Below are positions 8,314-14,736 of a stretch of 14,736 nucleotides of DNA, one piece after another (position 1 is the first letter of the stretch; every line of letters begins with the position of its first letter). The translations under genes were made by a program, and so were the position numbers. The DNA comes from Alistipes sp. CAG:435 (GTDB taxonomy: Bacteria > Bacteroidota > Bacteroidia > Bacteroidales > UBA932), in NCBI GenBank assembly GCA_000433355.1, contig FR893103.1, positions 1 to 14,736 on the forward strand. The letters run 5' to 3'. Under the pieces are notes generated by a model, which was not told the DNA's origin, did not search any database, and saw nothing but the letters and a program-made list of their open reading frames with translations.

Positions 8314-8340
8314 CGGTCGCTGAGCCTGTCGAAGCGACCG
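8314..8340. repeat. REP-like hairpin
   Basis: CGGTCGCT (8314-8321) pairs perfectly with AGCGACCG (8333-8340) around the loop GAGCCTGTCGA. From memory, the core GAGCCTGTCGAAG is a recurrent intergenic palindrome motif in many bacterial genomes. It lies 36 nt after the nuclease stop and could also help end transcription, though no T-run follows. Confidence 0.6.
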
Positions 8341-8496
8341 TGATAAATAAAGCACTAACAATCAAGACTTTAGCACTCTGTCTTTAGTCAATAACCGCCA
8401 AAGGCAATATACTATTCCTTTGATAATTAACGCCTTACTTACCACTCGCTGATAATCAGGCCAATGACTGGGAAGTTTCTGAATATCAAAGGAAAG

Positions 8497-8538
8497 GCAC
8501 CATATTCTGGTCATAAAATCAAGACCAGAACACGGTGC
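8497..8538 (-). terminator. stem-loop downstream of the metallopeptidase gene
   Basis: TTCTGGTC (8505-8512) pairs with GACCAGAA (8523-8530) around a 10-nt loop. A second stem, GCACC (8497-8501) with GGTGC (8534-8538), continues it across a 3/3 internal loop. It begins 24 nt beyond the stop of the leftward metallopeptidase gene, a usual place for a terminator. There is no strong T-run, so termination is inferred from position and stem strength. Confidence 0.4.
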
Positions 8539-8561
8539 TTTATCGGTCAAGGCCACGGTCT

Positions 8562-11342
8562 TCATTGATGGGCAGCGGGTGCCGGACCATCAACAAATAC
8601 CGGTGGGGCGAGCGGGATGAAAGTGCGTTCGTCGAAGTCGCGGAGTTCTTCACGGTAATATGTCTGCGAGGTGTTCGAGCGGTTGACGGCATCGTAGGCC
8701 ACGAAGGTTTCGTAGTCATATTCCCAACCGCTGTCTTCCGACAGTTGCATGATGCGTTTGTAGATCGCCTCGCGGGACGGGGCGTTGTAGCCGCCGATGT
8801 TGTGGCGCATTATGCTCTGGTCTGTCGGGCGGTAGGCTCCGTACTGGTAGGTCAGAGCACCTTGGTACACACCAACCTGGCCGGAGTAACGGGAATCAGA
8901 CAGGAAGTGGGACCAATGAATCTTCGCAGGATCGTTCGTGACATCCACATTCGACCCGTGCCCAATGGCATTGTACCACCATTGGTAAGAGGAAATCTCG
9001 CTGGAAGGGATGGTGCCTGAATAGTAATATTCATCCGCCAGTTTGGCGAATCCGTGGCCGCCGGCCTCGTGGCGCATCGTCTGAGAGAACTCCTTCACGT
9101 CGTTGTAGGTGGTCGGGATGTAGGCGATCGCCTTATGGTCGGCCCAGTACCAGCAGGTTCCGGCGTAGCGGGTGGAGTTCAGGATCACGATGACAACCGA
9201 CTTGGTGAGATCCACGCCCTGCACCTTGCGGGCATATTCAAAGACCTTTTCGCTGTTGCCGTTGATCCGGGTGCCGCTGCCGAAGGTGCAGCCAAGCGCC
9301 GTGCCACCGTTGAATGTTTCCGTCGTGGACTCCACCGCCACCGAATAGACGTCGAAGCGGTTGCGGAAGGTCTTATACGGCTCTTCGGCGAAGATGGCCT
9401 CCATGGCACGGTCCGCCCAAGTGTCGAATTTTGACTTGGAACCGTTGCCATAAGCCAAGCCGCTGTTCAGGTAGCCGTCACCCATGATGACGAACTTGAT
9501 GCCGCGGCCCACGGTGTGCTGCTGGAGGAGGGTTACGGTGCCGTCGGGGGTAAGGTATTTGATTATTGTGTTTGAAGGGATGTCTTTACTCTTGATTGTC
9601 TGACCTTTGCGGATATAGATTTCGGTCAGGTTAATGCATCTCTCCGCTAATAGACACTCAAAGGTCTGCGCACATTTACTTATGTCAAGCGTCTTGAGAG
9701 GGTTGTTGCCACAAGAGATCAGCTGTAAACCAGTCTGATTGCTCAGATCAATGGAGGTCAGATTGTTGTCAAAACAAATCAGCGAGTTCAGCGAGACTTT
9801 ACTCAAGTCTAATCTGGAAATCGAATTATGTGCAACACTCAGTATAAACAATCTGGAATTACGGCTCAAGTCAATGACAGACAATTCATTATACGAGCAG
9901 TCCAGAGTCTTGAGATTCTCAAAGTTGTGTATTCCTTCAACCGATTTGATCTTTTTGTTTGACACTGAGATCTGTTCGACCTCCTTGGCCTCCTCCCGAC
10001 TGATCTCCCCGTCTCCGTCCTTGTCAAATTTCGCCACCAGCGCCGCCTTGAAATTGGCGTCCGGGATGTCGATGGCATCCCACACCTTCTGCGTTATCGA
10101 GATCTTCACCGTGTTCTCCTTCGCCTTGTCGGTAATCGTGACCACGGCCGTGCGGGGATCCGGCCCGAAATTCTGCGCGACGTGGAAGCCGAGCCTATCC
10201 TGACGCATCGCCTTGGTCTGAAGTCCGTCATAACTCAGCCACGACGAGGCTTCAGCCGGGATATTCACATCATAGTCAACATTCGTGTCCAGATTCACCT
10301 CGTAGGTTCCTTCTTTGCCGGAGAATGAATATGCCTCCTTAGGCGCGCTGATGGTACCTTTGACGAAGTTCAGGAATCTCACAACCGTCTTTGAATCACC
10401 CTCATAGACCAGCACGACAACCTCGCCCTCAACCAATGGCGATGGGGCGGTCACGACGATCGTGCCTTTGGAGGCGTCGGTCTTCCGGACCTTGGCGTTC
10501 CAGCCGTTCTGTCCGAACACCTTAACCAAGGTGCCGGAGGAGCCGTTAACGATCGTATATTCAATAGTCTTTGTCTCGCCCGCTCTGACACCAATGTCCT
10601 CCGACTCGGAGAAACGGATGCCCAATTCCCCCTTGGCTTTGGGAATATCAAAGGTCGTCCCGTCCTTCAGTTTGACGGTCACCGTCTCCCCGTTGTCCGT
10701 CACGCTGGAGAAGAACGCGTCCCCGTCCTCACCGGTCGCCTTGTACAGTTTCGTCCAGTTCTTCCCCTCGTCATAAGAGACGAACCACCAGCCGTCCTCG
10801 ATTTTCAGCTGAGGGGTGACTCCGTTGGTGCCATTTGTGCCGTCGCTTCCGTCTTTGCCATCCGTACCGTCCTTACCGTCGGCCCCTTGCGCGCGGATTT
10901 TCTTCCCGCTCCCGTCAAGCAGCCATTCCCCGTCGATGGTCCAGTAATACACCCCGTCCGAGTCCAGCCTGACGCTCACGGTCGGTGTGTGTCCGTCCTT
11001 GCCGTCGGCACCATCCCTGCCATCGTTACCGTCCTTCCCGTCAGCTCCGTCTTTTCCGTCCTTCCCGTTGCGCAAGGTGACCGTCCTCCCCGAAGCGAAC
11101 GTGATTGAATATCCCGTCCCGTCGCTAAGGTCCGACACGCTCACCACGCAGTCACGCCCCTGCACCGCCGCGACCAACGCCTGCAGCGCCGAGATGTTCC
11201 CGTTCATCAAACGGCACTGCTGCTCCAATGCCGTCACTCTGGATTGTAGTCCCTCGATGTCCGAACGGACTGCCGAATCGTCGTATTTGCCGCAGGAGGA
11301 AAGCAGAAGCAGCGCAAAGAATATCGTCGTTATCTTTCTCAT
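8562..11342 (-). CDS. mosaic surface lipoprotein with C-terminal M64 metallopeptidase domain
   Basis: The ATG at 11342 gives 926 residues with a lipoprotein signal ending LLLLSSC (Cys17); an in-frame TTG at 11351 adds three codons and is less likely. Order of parts: a short coiled coil and DUF4988-like N-terminus (about 18-240, seen in PL29 lyases and other Bacteroidales lipoproteins) with two collagen-like Gly-X-X runs; a beta domain (240-330); a BACON-like domain (335-420); an EF-hand-like loop DKDGDGEISREE (440-451); about five leucine-rich repeats of the LDCSYNEL/LDLS type (457-577); and an M64 peptidase domain (about 605-885). The M64 domain begins at VIMGDGYL and carries HEAGGHGFAKLADEY at 758-772. 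M64 includes IgA-cleaving proteases, but most Bacteroidales members have unknown targets. The protein is probably tethered to the outer membrane, possibly surface exposed. It follows the upstream gene by only 5 nt, so it is likely co-transcribed with it. Confidence 0.87.
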   Translation of the reverse strand: MRKITTIFFALLLLSSCGKYDDSAVRSDIEGLQSRVTALEQQCRLMNGNISALQALVAAVQGRDCVVSVSDLSDGTGYSITFASGRTVTLRNGKDGKDGADGKDGNDGRDGADGKDGHTPTVSVRLDSDGVYYWTIDGEWLLDGSGKKIRAQGADGKDGTDGKDGSDGTNGTNGVTPQLKIEDGWWFVSYDEGKNWTKLYKATGEDGDAFFSSVTDNGETVTVKLKDGTTFDIPKAKGELGIRFSESEDIGVRAGETKTIEYTIVNGSSGTLVKVFGQNGWNAKVRKTDASKGTIVVTAPSPLVEGEVVVLVYEGDSKTVVRFLNFVKGTISAPKEAYSFSGKEGTYEVNLDTNVDYDVNIPAEASSWLSYDGLQTKAMRQDRLGFHVAQNFGPDPRTAVVTITDKAKENTVKISITQKVWDAIDIPDANFKAALVAKFDKDGDGEISREEAKEVEQISVSNKKIKSVEGIHNFENLKTLDCSYNELSVIDLSRNSRLFILSVAHNSISRLDLSKVSLNSLICFDNNLTSIDLSNQTGLQLISCGNNPLKTLDISKCAQTFECLLAERCINLTEIYIRKGQTIKSKDIPSNTIIKYLTPDGTVTLLQQHTVGRGIKFVIMGDGYLNSGLAYGNGSKSKFDTWADRAMEAIFAEEPYKTFRNRFDVYSVAVESTTETFNGGTALGCTFGSGTRINGNSEKVFEYARKVQGVDLTKSVVIVILNSTRYAGTCWYWADHKAIAYIPTTYNDVKEFSQTMRHEAGGHGFAKLADEYYYSGTIPSSEISSYQWWYNAIGHGSNVDVTNDPAKIHWSHFLSDSRYSGQVGVYQGALTYQYGAYRPTDQSIMRHNIGGYNAPSREAIYKRIMQLSEDSGWEYDYETFVAYDAVNRSNTSQTYYREELRDFDERTFIPLAPPVFVDGPAPAAHQ
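10818..10886 (-). repeat. collagen-like Gly-X-X run, second block
   Basis: Imperfect 9-nt repeats encode GADGKDGTDGKDGSDGTNG and flanking residues of the metallopeptidase lipoprotein. The repetitive codons (on the plus strand, variants of CCGTCCTTG) are prone to slippage, so copy number probably varies between strains. The tract likely forms an extended stalk or spacer. Confidence 0.75.
10989..11069 (-). repeat. collagen-like Gly-X-X run, first block
   Basis: Nine consecutive Gly-X-X triplets (GKD, GAD, GND, GRD types) follow the DUF4988-like segment of the metallopeptidase lipoprotein. The second block is separated from it by a conserved WTIDGEWLLDG-containing beta segment, the arrangement usual for DUF4988 proteins. 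Confidence 0.75.
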
Positions 11343-11347
11343 CTTTA

Positions 11348-11821
11348 TCAATTATTAAGTAACGGATGTTCAATTATTTCCTTCAAAGGAATGTCACTCA
11401 TCATCTCCGGATTATCAAAATCTAACCTATCCGAGTTTATCACTGGTATGTTTTCGACATTGTCCACAGGATGAGTAGGCCAAGCAACCAAATGATAATG
11501 ATCATCATCCGGATCATTAATATTTGTACGGTCAAATGAATAGAACCCTTTCTTTGCCATACGAACAAAAGATGGCAAGTAAGATTCAAGGTTCACATTC
11601 ATTCTTCTCAAGAAGGCATCATTGATATGCACCTCCTCATCAGTATTAATATCCTCGAGTGCTTCCACCGCTCGTTGGCATGGCCTCAACACATTACGGT
11701 CATTGATAATTCTAGGAATATCACCACCAGCGGATGCCACGTGAAGATAAACTCCATTGATCGCACAGAACCAATCAATATCTCTTGTATGGATTTCCGA
11801 TTCAGTATATATCTTTCCCAT
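11348..11821 (-). CDS. unrecognised 157-residue protein, candidate immunity partner of the deaminase
   Basis: I do not recognise a family. The protein is acidic and soluble, without a signal peptide or membrane segment. It has an aromatic N-terminal stretch (DIDWFCAINGVYLHVASAGGDIP at 14-36, probably a beta-hairpin), a central helix-rich part (40-90), a YSFDRTNINDPDDDHYHLVAWP segment (93-114) with six acidic residues and two His, and a C-terminus rich in Asp, Glu and Pro ending EIIEHPLLNN. It starts 10 nt after the deaminase stop and ends 5 nt before the metallopeptidase start, so all three are probably translated from one message. A small acidic protein just downstream of a toxin-type deaminase is the typical setting of an immunity protein, but this rests on position and composition only. 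Confidence 0.7.
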   Translation of the reverse strand: MGKIYTESEIHTRDIDWFCAINGVYLHVASAGGDIPRIINDRNVLRPCQRAVEALEDINTDEEVHINDAFLRRMNVNLESYLPSFVRMAKKGFYSFDRTNINDPDDDHYHLVAWPTHPVDNVENIPVINSDRLDFDNPEMMSDIPLKEIIEHPLLNN

Positions 11822-11831
11822 ATTATTACCT

Positions 11832-12260
11832 CTAATGTGTTAAACTTGGGAATACCGCCCTGCAATTAGCGCAGTAAGGGATAACTTGCCTTGTTCTTGG
11901 ACGTAACGCCGTACTAAACAGGATCTGATCTAATCCCACAGCGGTAACAGTGTTTTTGAGTAACTTATTCGCCGCATGCGGCTCTGCGCAATTGCCGATT
12001 GTGTATGGGCAACCATTTCTGGACTGTTGACCCATTCCTCCCAATTGAGTCAAGGCGATTTCCAACAGCGGTTCATACATTCCCGATGTCGGCTTTGACG
12101 ATCTCCCGCTGTAGATCCGGTTATCACCATTATTCTTTTTACATGACACGATAGCCGCAGGATAATCCCATATCTTGGGGCTACGGCGACTTCTTATGAC
12201 TTTATTTGCGACTGAACCACTATACTGGTCAACGCTTCTTTCTAAATCTTGCGATGGCAT
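11832..12260 (-). CDS. stand-alone deaminase-fold protein, resembling YwqJ/toxin-type nucleic-acid deaminases
   Basis: This 142-residue protein has the full set of deaminase-fold landmarks: a beta-hairpin (PAAIVSCKKNNGDNRIYSG at 34-52), a helix (MYEPLLEIALTQL), then GNCAEPHAANKLL with Cys91 as zinc ligand and Glu93 as proton shuttle, a strand ILFSTALRP, and PYCANC with Cys130 and Cys133 as the other two zinc ligands. The CAE form, rather than HAE, and the GNCAE context recall the YwqJ-like deaminases of bacterial polymorphic toxins, which deaminate bases in nucleic acids or nucleotides. Here the domain stands alone: stop codons lie in frame just upstream of the ATG, and there is no export or delivery region. 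It may be a detached toxin tip, a cytoplasmic effector, or a nucleotide-metabolism or defence enzyme. The substrate base cannot be predicted. It lies between a surface protein and a possible immunity gene. Confidence 0.75.
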   Translation of the reverse strand: MPSQDLERSVDQYSGSVANKVIRSRRSPKIWDYPAAIVSCKKNNGDNRIYSGRSSKPTSGMYEPLLEIALTQLGGMGQQSRNGCPYTIGNCAEPHAANKLLKNTVTAVGLDQILFSTALRPRTRQVIPYCANCRAVFPSLTH

Positions 12261-12286
12261 ATTTCATTAAATTTTTCAAGTAAATG

Positions 12287-12316
12287 TTGGTGATAGGCCA
12301 TTTGACCTACCACCAA
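12287..12316 (-). terminator. stem-loop between the Ig-like/BspA gene and the deaminase gene
   Basis: TTGGTGATAGG (12287-12297) pairs with CCTACCACCAA (12306-12316), 10 of 11 positions, around an 8-nt loop. It lies 8 nt past the stop of the surface-protein gene. No T-run follows on the minus strand, so it may be a weak terminator, attenuator or RNA-processing site that lowers expression of the downstream genes. No TAnnTTTG box is seen between it and the deaminase ATG. Confidence 0.45.
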
Positions 12317-12323
12317 TCTAAAA

Positions 12324-14654
12324 CTAAAAATCATAAGCTTTGATGTTATCCTTATAGGCACTCCATTTTTCTTTATAGGCATCAACGGATGCTCTTGGCA
12401 CCCATATCGAAAGATTAGTTGATGTCCTTCCCTCAAAAGCACCATATTCAATAAATGGAGGCTCTATCGCTTTAACATATAAATTTTTAAGAATCAAACA
12501 GCCTTCAAAAGCACTATTACAAATTCTTTTAATTGTACTAGGCAGAATAATCTCTGATAATACTTGACATTTAACGAAACATGCCCACGGCACACTAATA
12601 ATACCCTCTTGAAATATTACTTTAGTCAATGACTCACATCCATAAAAAGAACCACCTTCTAAGTAAACACTTCCTGGTATTGTTATTTCCTTAAAATCAT
12701 TAGACATAAAGGCAGCGGTTCCAATATTTATCAAACCTTCCGGCCAAATAACATTATACAAACCGCAGCCTTGAAACGCATAACTATTAATCGTATGGAG
12801 TTTCTTTGGCAAGATTAAAGTATTCTTTTCAAAAGCATGTGAGCAATAATAAAATGCTGTAGAACCTATTATCTGAAGATTATCTGGAAATGTCAGTGCT
12901 TTCATGGAATAACAACCATAAAATGCGTTGTCTCCTATTGAACTCAAATTCTGGGACATCTTTACGGACAAAAGATTAGTACACAGGTAAAACGATGACT
13001 TTCCAATTGTTGATACTGAATTTGGGATAATAATTGACTTTAACTTTCCAATCTTATAAAATGCCATATCTCCAATGGATGTAACAGGTTTTTCAAAAGT
13101 AATAATTCCAACATCACCAATATAGGTATTAGAGACCATAGTAGAACCAAACGCATTCTCATTATACGGCTTTAATACTTTCTTATCGGTCGTCGTATAT
13201 ATAATGACATTATCTGATTGGTAAACAGTGACATCGCAAGACGCAACAATATTTCCGATTGCTGCTGTTATCGTTGCTTGACCCATCATCAGAGAGGAGA
13301 CCTTGCCATTATCCACTTTGACAACAGACTCATTCGATGATGACCAAATCACGTTCTTGTCCGTGGCGTTGTCAGGCTTCACCGTAGCGGTCAAGGTTGC
13401 GGTCTCGCCTACGGATAATGATAGTGTCGTTTTGTCAAGGATTACTGAAGAAACTGGAACCGTCACAGTAACAGCACACCCAGCTGTCTTGTCACAACAC
13501 TTGGCGGTTATCGTCGCCTTGCCGGATTTGACAGCGGTCACCTTGCCGTTGTCAACCTTAGCGACAAACTCGTCGGATGAGGTCCAACTTACATTCTTAT
13601 CGGTTGCATCATCAGGCTTCACCGTGGCGGTCAACTGTGCGGTCTCGCCAACAGCCAAAGAGAGAGTTGTCCTGTCAAGAGTTAACGAGGTTACCGGAAC
13701 TGTTACCGTGACCGCACACTCGGCGGTCTTGCCGCCGCACTTGGCGGTTATCGTCGCCTTGCCGGATTTGACAGCGGTCACCTTGCCGTTGACAACCTTG
13801 GCTACTGATTCATCGGATGAAGTCCAAGTCACGTTCTTGTCCGTGGCATCGTCAGGTTTCACGGTGGCCGTCAACTGTTCTGTCTCGCCAACGGCCAAAG
13901 AGAGGGTGGTTTTGTCAAGGGTTACAGAACCTGTCGGAACTGTCACCGTCACTGCGCACTCGGCGATCTTGTCACCACATTTAGCAGTTATGGTTGCCTT
14001 GCCTGACTTGACGGCGGTCACCTTGCCGTTGGAAACTTTAGCCACAGACTCGTCGGATGAAGCCCAGGCCACTTTCTTGTCCGTGGCATCATCAGGCTTA
14101 ACTGTGGCGGTTAACTGCGCTGTCTCGCCAACTACCAAAGAGAGAGAGGTCTTGTCAAGAGTAATTGACTCGGTACTAACGGTAATGGTCACTTTACATT
14201 TAGCTATGCAAGAGCCTGATTTTGCTGAAATTATAGCTTCTCCGGACTTCTTGGCGGTGATTGTACCATCAGACACAGTAGCGACAGACACATCGGAAGA
14301 TCCCCAAACCACTGATTTATCGGAGGCATTGTCAGGATTAACCGTTGCGGTTATCGTTTCCGTTTCTCCGACCTGCATTGACAGAGAAGTCTTGTCAAGA
14401 GTGATTGACGTTACGGTCACCACTTTAGCAGAGACCTTGACGGTACAAGTAGAGGATTTGCCTCCTGCACTGGCAGTGATCGTGGCCGTGCCCTCCTTGA
14501 CTGCGGTTACTGTGCCGGAATTCACACTGGCGACAGAGGCATTGGACGAAGCCCACATCACACCGTCATATTCAGCGTCCTTCGGCAGGACTGTTGCCAC
14601 AAGGCTGAATGTCTCGCCTTCAATCATTTCGATTGTCGCCGTGTTCAGCGACAC
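12324..14654 (-). CDS. surface protein with six Big_2 Ig-like domains and BspA-type leucine-rich repeats (5' end incomplete)
   Basis: Numbered from the GTG at 14654, this has 776 residues. Residues 1-480 are six bacterial Ig-like (Big_2) domains of about 80 residues with the LDKTTLSLAVGET...TATVKPDDATDK...W.SSDESVAKV pattern. Residues about 485-776 are BspA-like (LRR_5) repeats, seen as SIGDMAFYKIGKLKSIIIPNSV-type units, ending in a WVPRASVDAYKEKWSAY closing motif typical of such proteins. The GTG is unlikely to be the true start. The same frame stays open upstream to 14726 and contains ILGC-TEKE, a lipobox with Cys at 14690-14688, but has no start codon before a TAG. The mature protein is therefore probably a surface lipoprotein used for adhesion or glycan or host binding. 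The Ig half is GC-rich and the LRR half very AT-rich, indicating a composite gene. It heads the leftward four-gene run. Confidence 0.82.
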   Translation of the reverse strand: MSLNTATIEMIEGETFSLVATVLPKDAEYDGVMWASSNASVASVNSGTVTAVKEGTATITASAGGKSSTCTVKVSAKVVTVTSITLDKTSLSMQVGETETITATVNPDNASDKSVVWGSSDVSVATVSDGTITAKKSGEAIISAKSGSCIAKCKVTITVSTESITLDKTSLSLVVGETAQLTATVKPDDATDKKVAWASSDESVAKVSNGKVTAVKSGKATITAKCGDKIAECAVTVTVPTGSVTLDKTTLSLAVGETEQLTATVKPDDATDKNVTWTSSDESVAKVVNGKVTAVKSGKATITAKCGGKTAECAVTVTVPVTSLTLDRTTLSLAVGETAQLTATVKPDDATDKNVSWTSSDEFVAKVDNGKVTAVKSGKATITAKCCDKTAGCAVTVTVPVSSVILDKTTLSLSVGETATLTATVKPDNATDKNVIWSSSNESVVKVDNGKVSSLMMGQATITAAIGNIVASCDVTVYQSDNVIIYTTTDKKVLKPYNENAFGSTMVSNTYIGDVGIITFEKPVTSIGDMAFYKIGKLKSIIIPNSVSTIGKSSFYLCTNLLSVKMSQNLSSIGDNAFYGCYSMKALTFPDNLQIIGSTAFYYCSHAFEKNTLILPKKLHTINSYAFQGCGLYNVIWPEGLINIGTAAFMSNDFKEITIPGSVYLEGGSFYGCESLTKVIFQEGIISVPWACFVKCQVLSEIILPSTIKRICNSAFEGCLILKNLYVKAIEPPFIEYGAFEGRTSTNLSIWVPRASVDAYKEKWSAYKDNIKAYDF
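13215..14414 (-). repeat. five 240-bp tandem repeats encoding Big_2 domains
   Basis: Five units of exactly 80 codons run head to tail; the marker TTGTCAAG (plus strand) recurs every 240 nt, for example near 13432, 13672, 13912, 14152 and 14392. Units 2-4, counting from the N-terminal side, are the most alike, sharing whole stretches such as the codons for GKVTAVKSGKATITAKC. A sixth, more diverged domain precedes them. The array is suited to copy-number change by recombination and to misassembly with short reads. Confidence 0.88.
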
Positions 14655-14736
14655 AGATGAGACTTTTACCTGAGTCTCTTTTTCGGTACATCCTAGTATA
14701 TTGTAACATCTAAATGTTGCATAAAACTAAAAATAA
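14655..14736 (-). pseudogene. disrupted lipoprotein signal-peptide coding segment
   Basis: Two frames each hold half of a lipoprotein signal. From the edge, 14736-14713 encodes the hydrophobic LFLVLCNI before a TAG. The other frame, continuous with the Ig domains, encodes YNILGCTEKETQV, with a lipobox Cys at 14690-14688. TGCAACATTTAGATGT (14721-14706) resembles TACAATATACTAGGATGT (14705-14688), as if a CNILGC-coding piece were imperfectly duplicated with loss of two bases. Either the gene is frameshifted or the end of the assembled sequence is faulty. Confidence 0.5.

Larger units (their letters stand above)
8279..8561. other. convergent intergenic region, no convincing gene
   Basis: This 283-nt gap lies between the convergent nuclease and metallopeptidase genes. 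It holds a REP-like hairpin (8314-8340), a large inverted repeat (8497-8538), an 11-bp inverted pair (TTCCTTTGATA at 8416-8426, its complement at 8484-8494) and a direct repeat TTTCCCAA just after the nuclease stop. A 67-codon minus-strand frame (8565-8362) overlaps the metallopeptidase stop as ATGA but resembles nothing I know and runs through the hairpin, so it is not called as a gene. The repeats suggest remnants of a small mobile or palindromic element. Confidence 0.5.

Noticed and set aside
8362..8565. 67-codon minus-strand frame overlapping the metallopeptidase stop by ATGA
   Set aside because: The overlap looks like translational coupling, but the peptide resembles no family and the frame runs through a strong inverted repeat that fits a terminator better.
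10818..11069. Possible non-coding satellite from repeated 9-mers
   Set aside because: The repeats keep the Gly-X-X frame of the lipoprotein and match a known collagen-like context of DUF4988 proteins.
12242..12451. 69-codon minus-strand frame at the end of the BspA-like gene
   Set aside because: It mostly overlaps the real LRR C-terminus in another frame and shows no motif.
13215..14414. CRISPR-like regular spacing
   Set aside because: The 240-bp units are coding Ig-like domains in one frame, with no short identical repeats separated by unique spacers.
13303..14673. 456-codon open frame on the plus strand
   Set aside because: It is the complement of the Big_2 repeat array; its periodic sequence arises because one open repeat unit is copied every 240 nt.

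Overview
The window looks like chromosomal DNA of a Bacteroidales bacterium (genus not resolved). The evidence is Bacteroidetes-type promoters (-7 box TAnnTTTG, one with a TTTG -33 box 19 nt upstream), start codons without clear Shine-Dalgarno sites, short lipoprotein signals, and families concentrated in this phylum: a DUF4988-like N-terminus, BACON, M64 peptidase, BspA-type leucine-rich repeats and a tricorn-like S41 protease. Base composition is mostly moderate, but part of the right-hand third is much more AT-rich.

Left part (1-7151). A promoter pointing left and a possible tiny ORF lie at the edge. A two-module glycosyltransferase reads leftward (173-1588). A short divergent promoter region with two palindromes separates it from a rightward cluster: an exported tricorn-like protease (1707-4955), a dolichol-phosphate-mannose-synthase-like glycosyltransferase (4968-5690) and dihydroorotase (5694-7151). 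The gaps of 12 and 3 nt suggest one transcript. The dihydroorotase carries an in-frame 17-residue tandem duplication.

Middle (7169-8561). A DUF1016/YhcG-type PDDEXK nuclease follows dihydroorotase by 17 nt and looks like accessory cargo. It contains a 22-bp perfect palindrome. After it come a REP-like hairpin and other inverted repeats, in a convergent intergenic region with no convincing gene.

Right part (8562-14736). Four genes read leftward in tight order: a surface protein with six bacterial Ig-like domains plus BspA-like leucine-rich repeats (its signal peptide is broken by an apparent frameshift at the window edge), a small stand-alone deaminase-fold protein with CAE and CxxC zinc motifs, an unrecognised 157-residue protein, and a mosaic M64 metallopeptidase lipoprotein. 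The deaminase resembles the toxin deaminases of polymorphic toxin systems, and the 157-residue protein 10 nt downstream is a natural candidate for its immunity partner. This pair, between two surface proteins, is the most interesting part of the window; its function is inferred, not shown.
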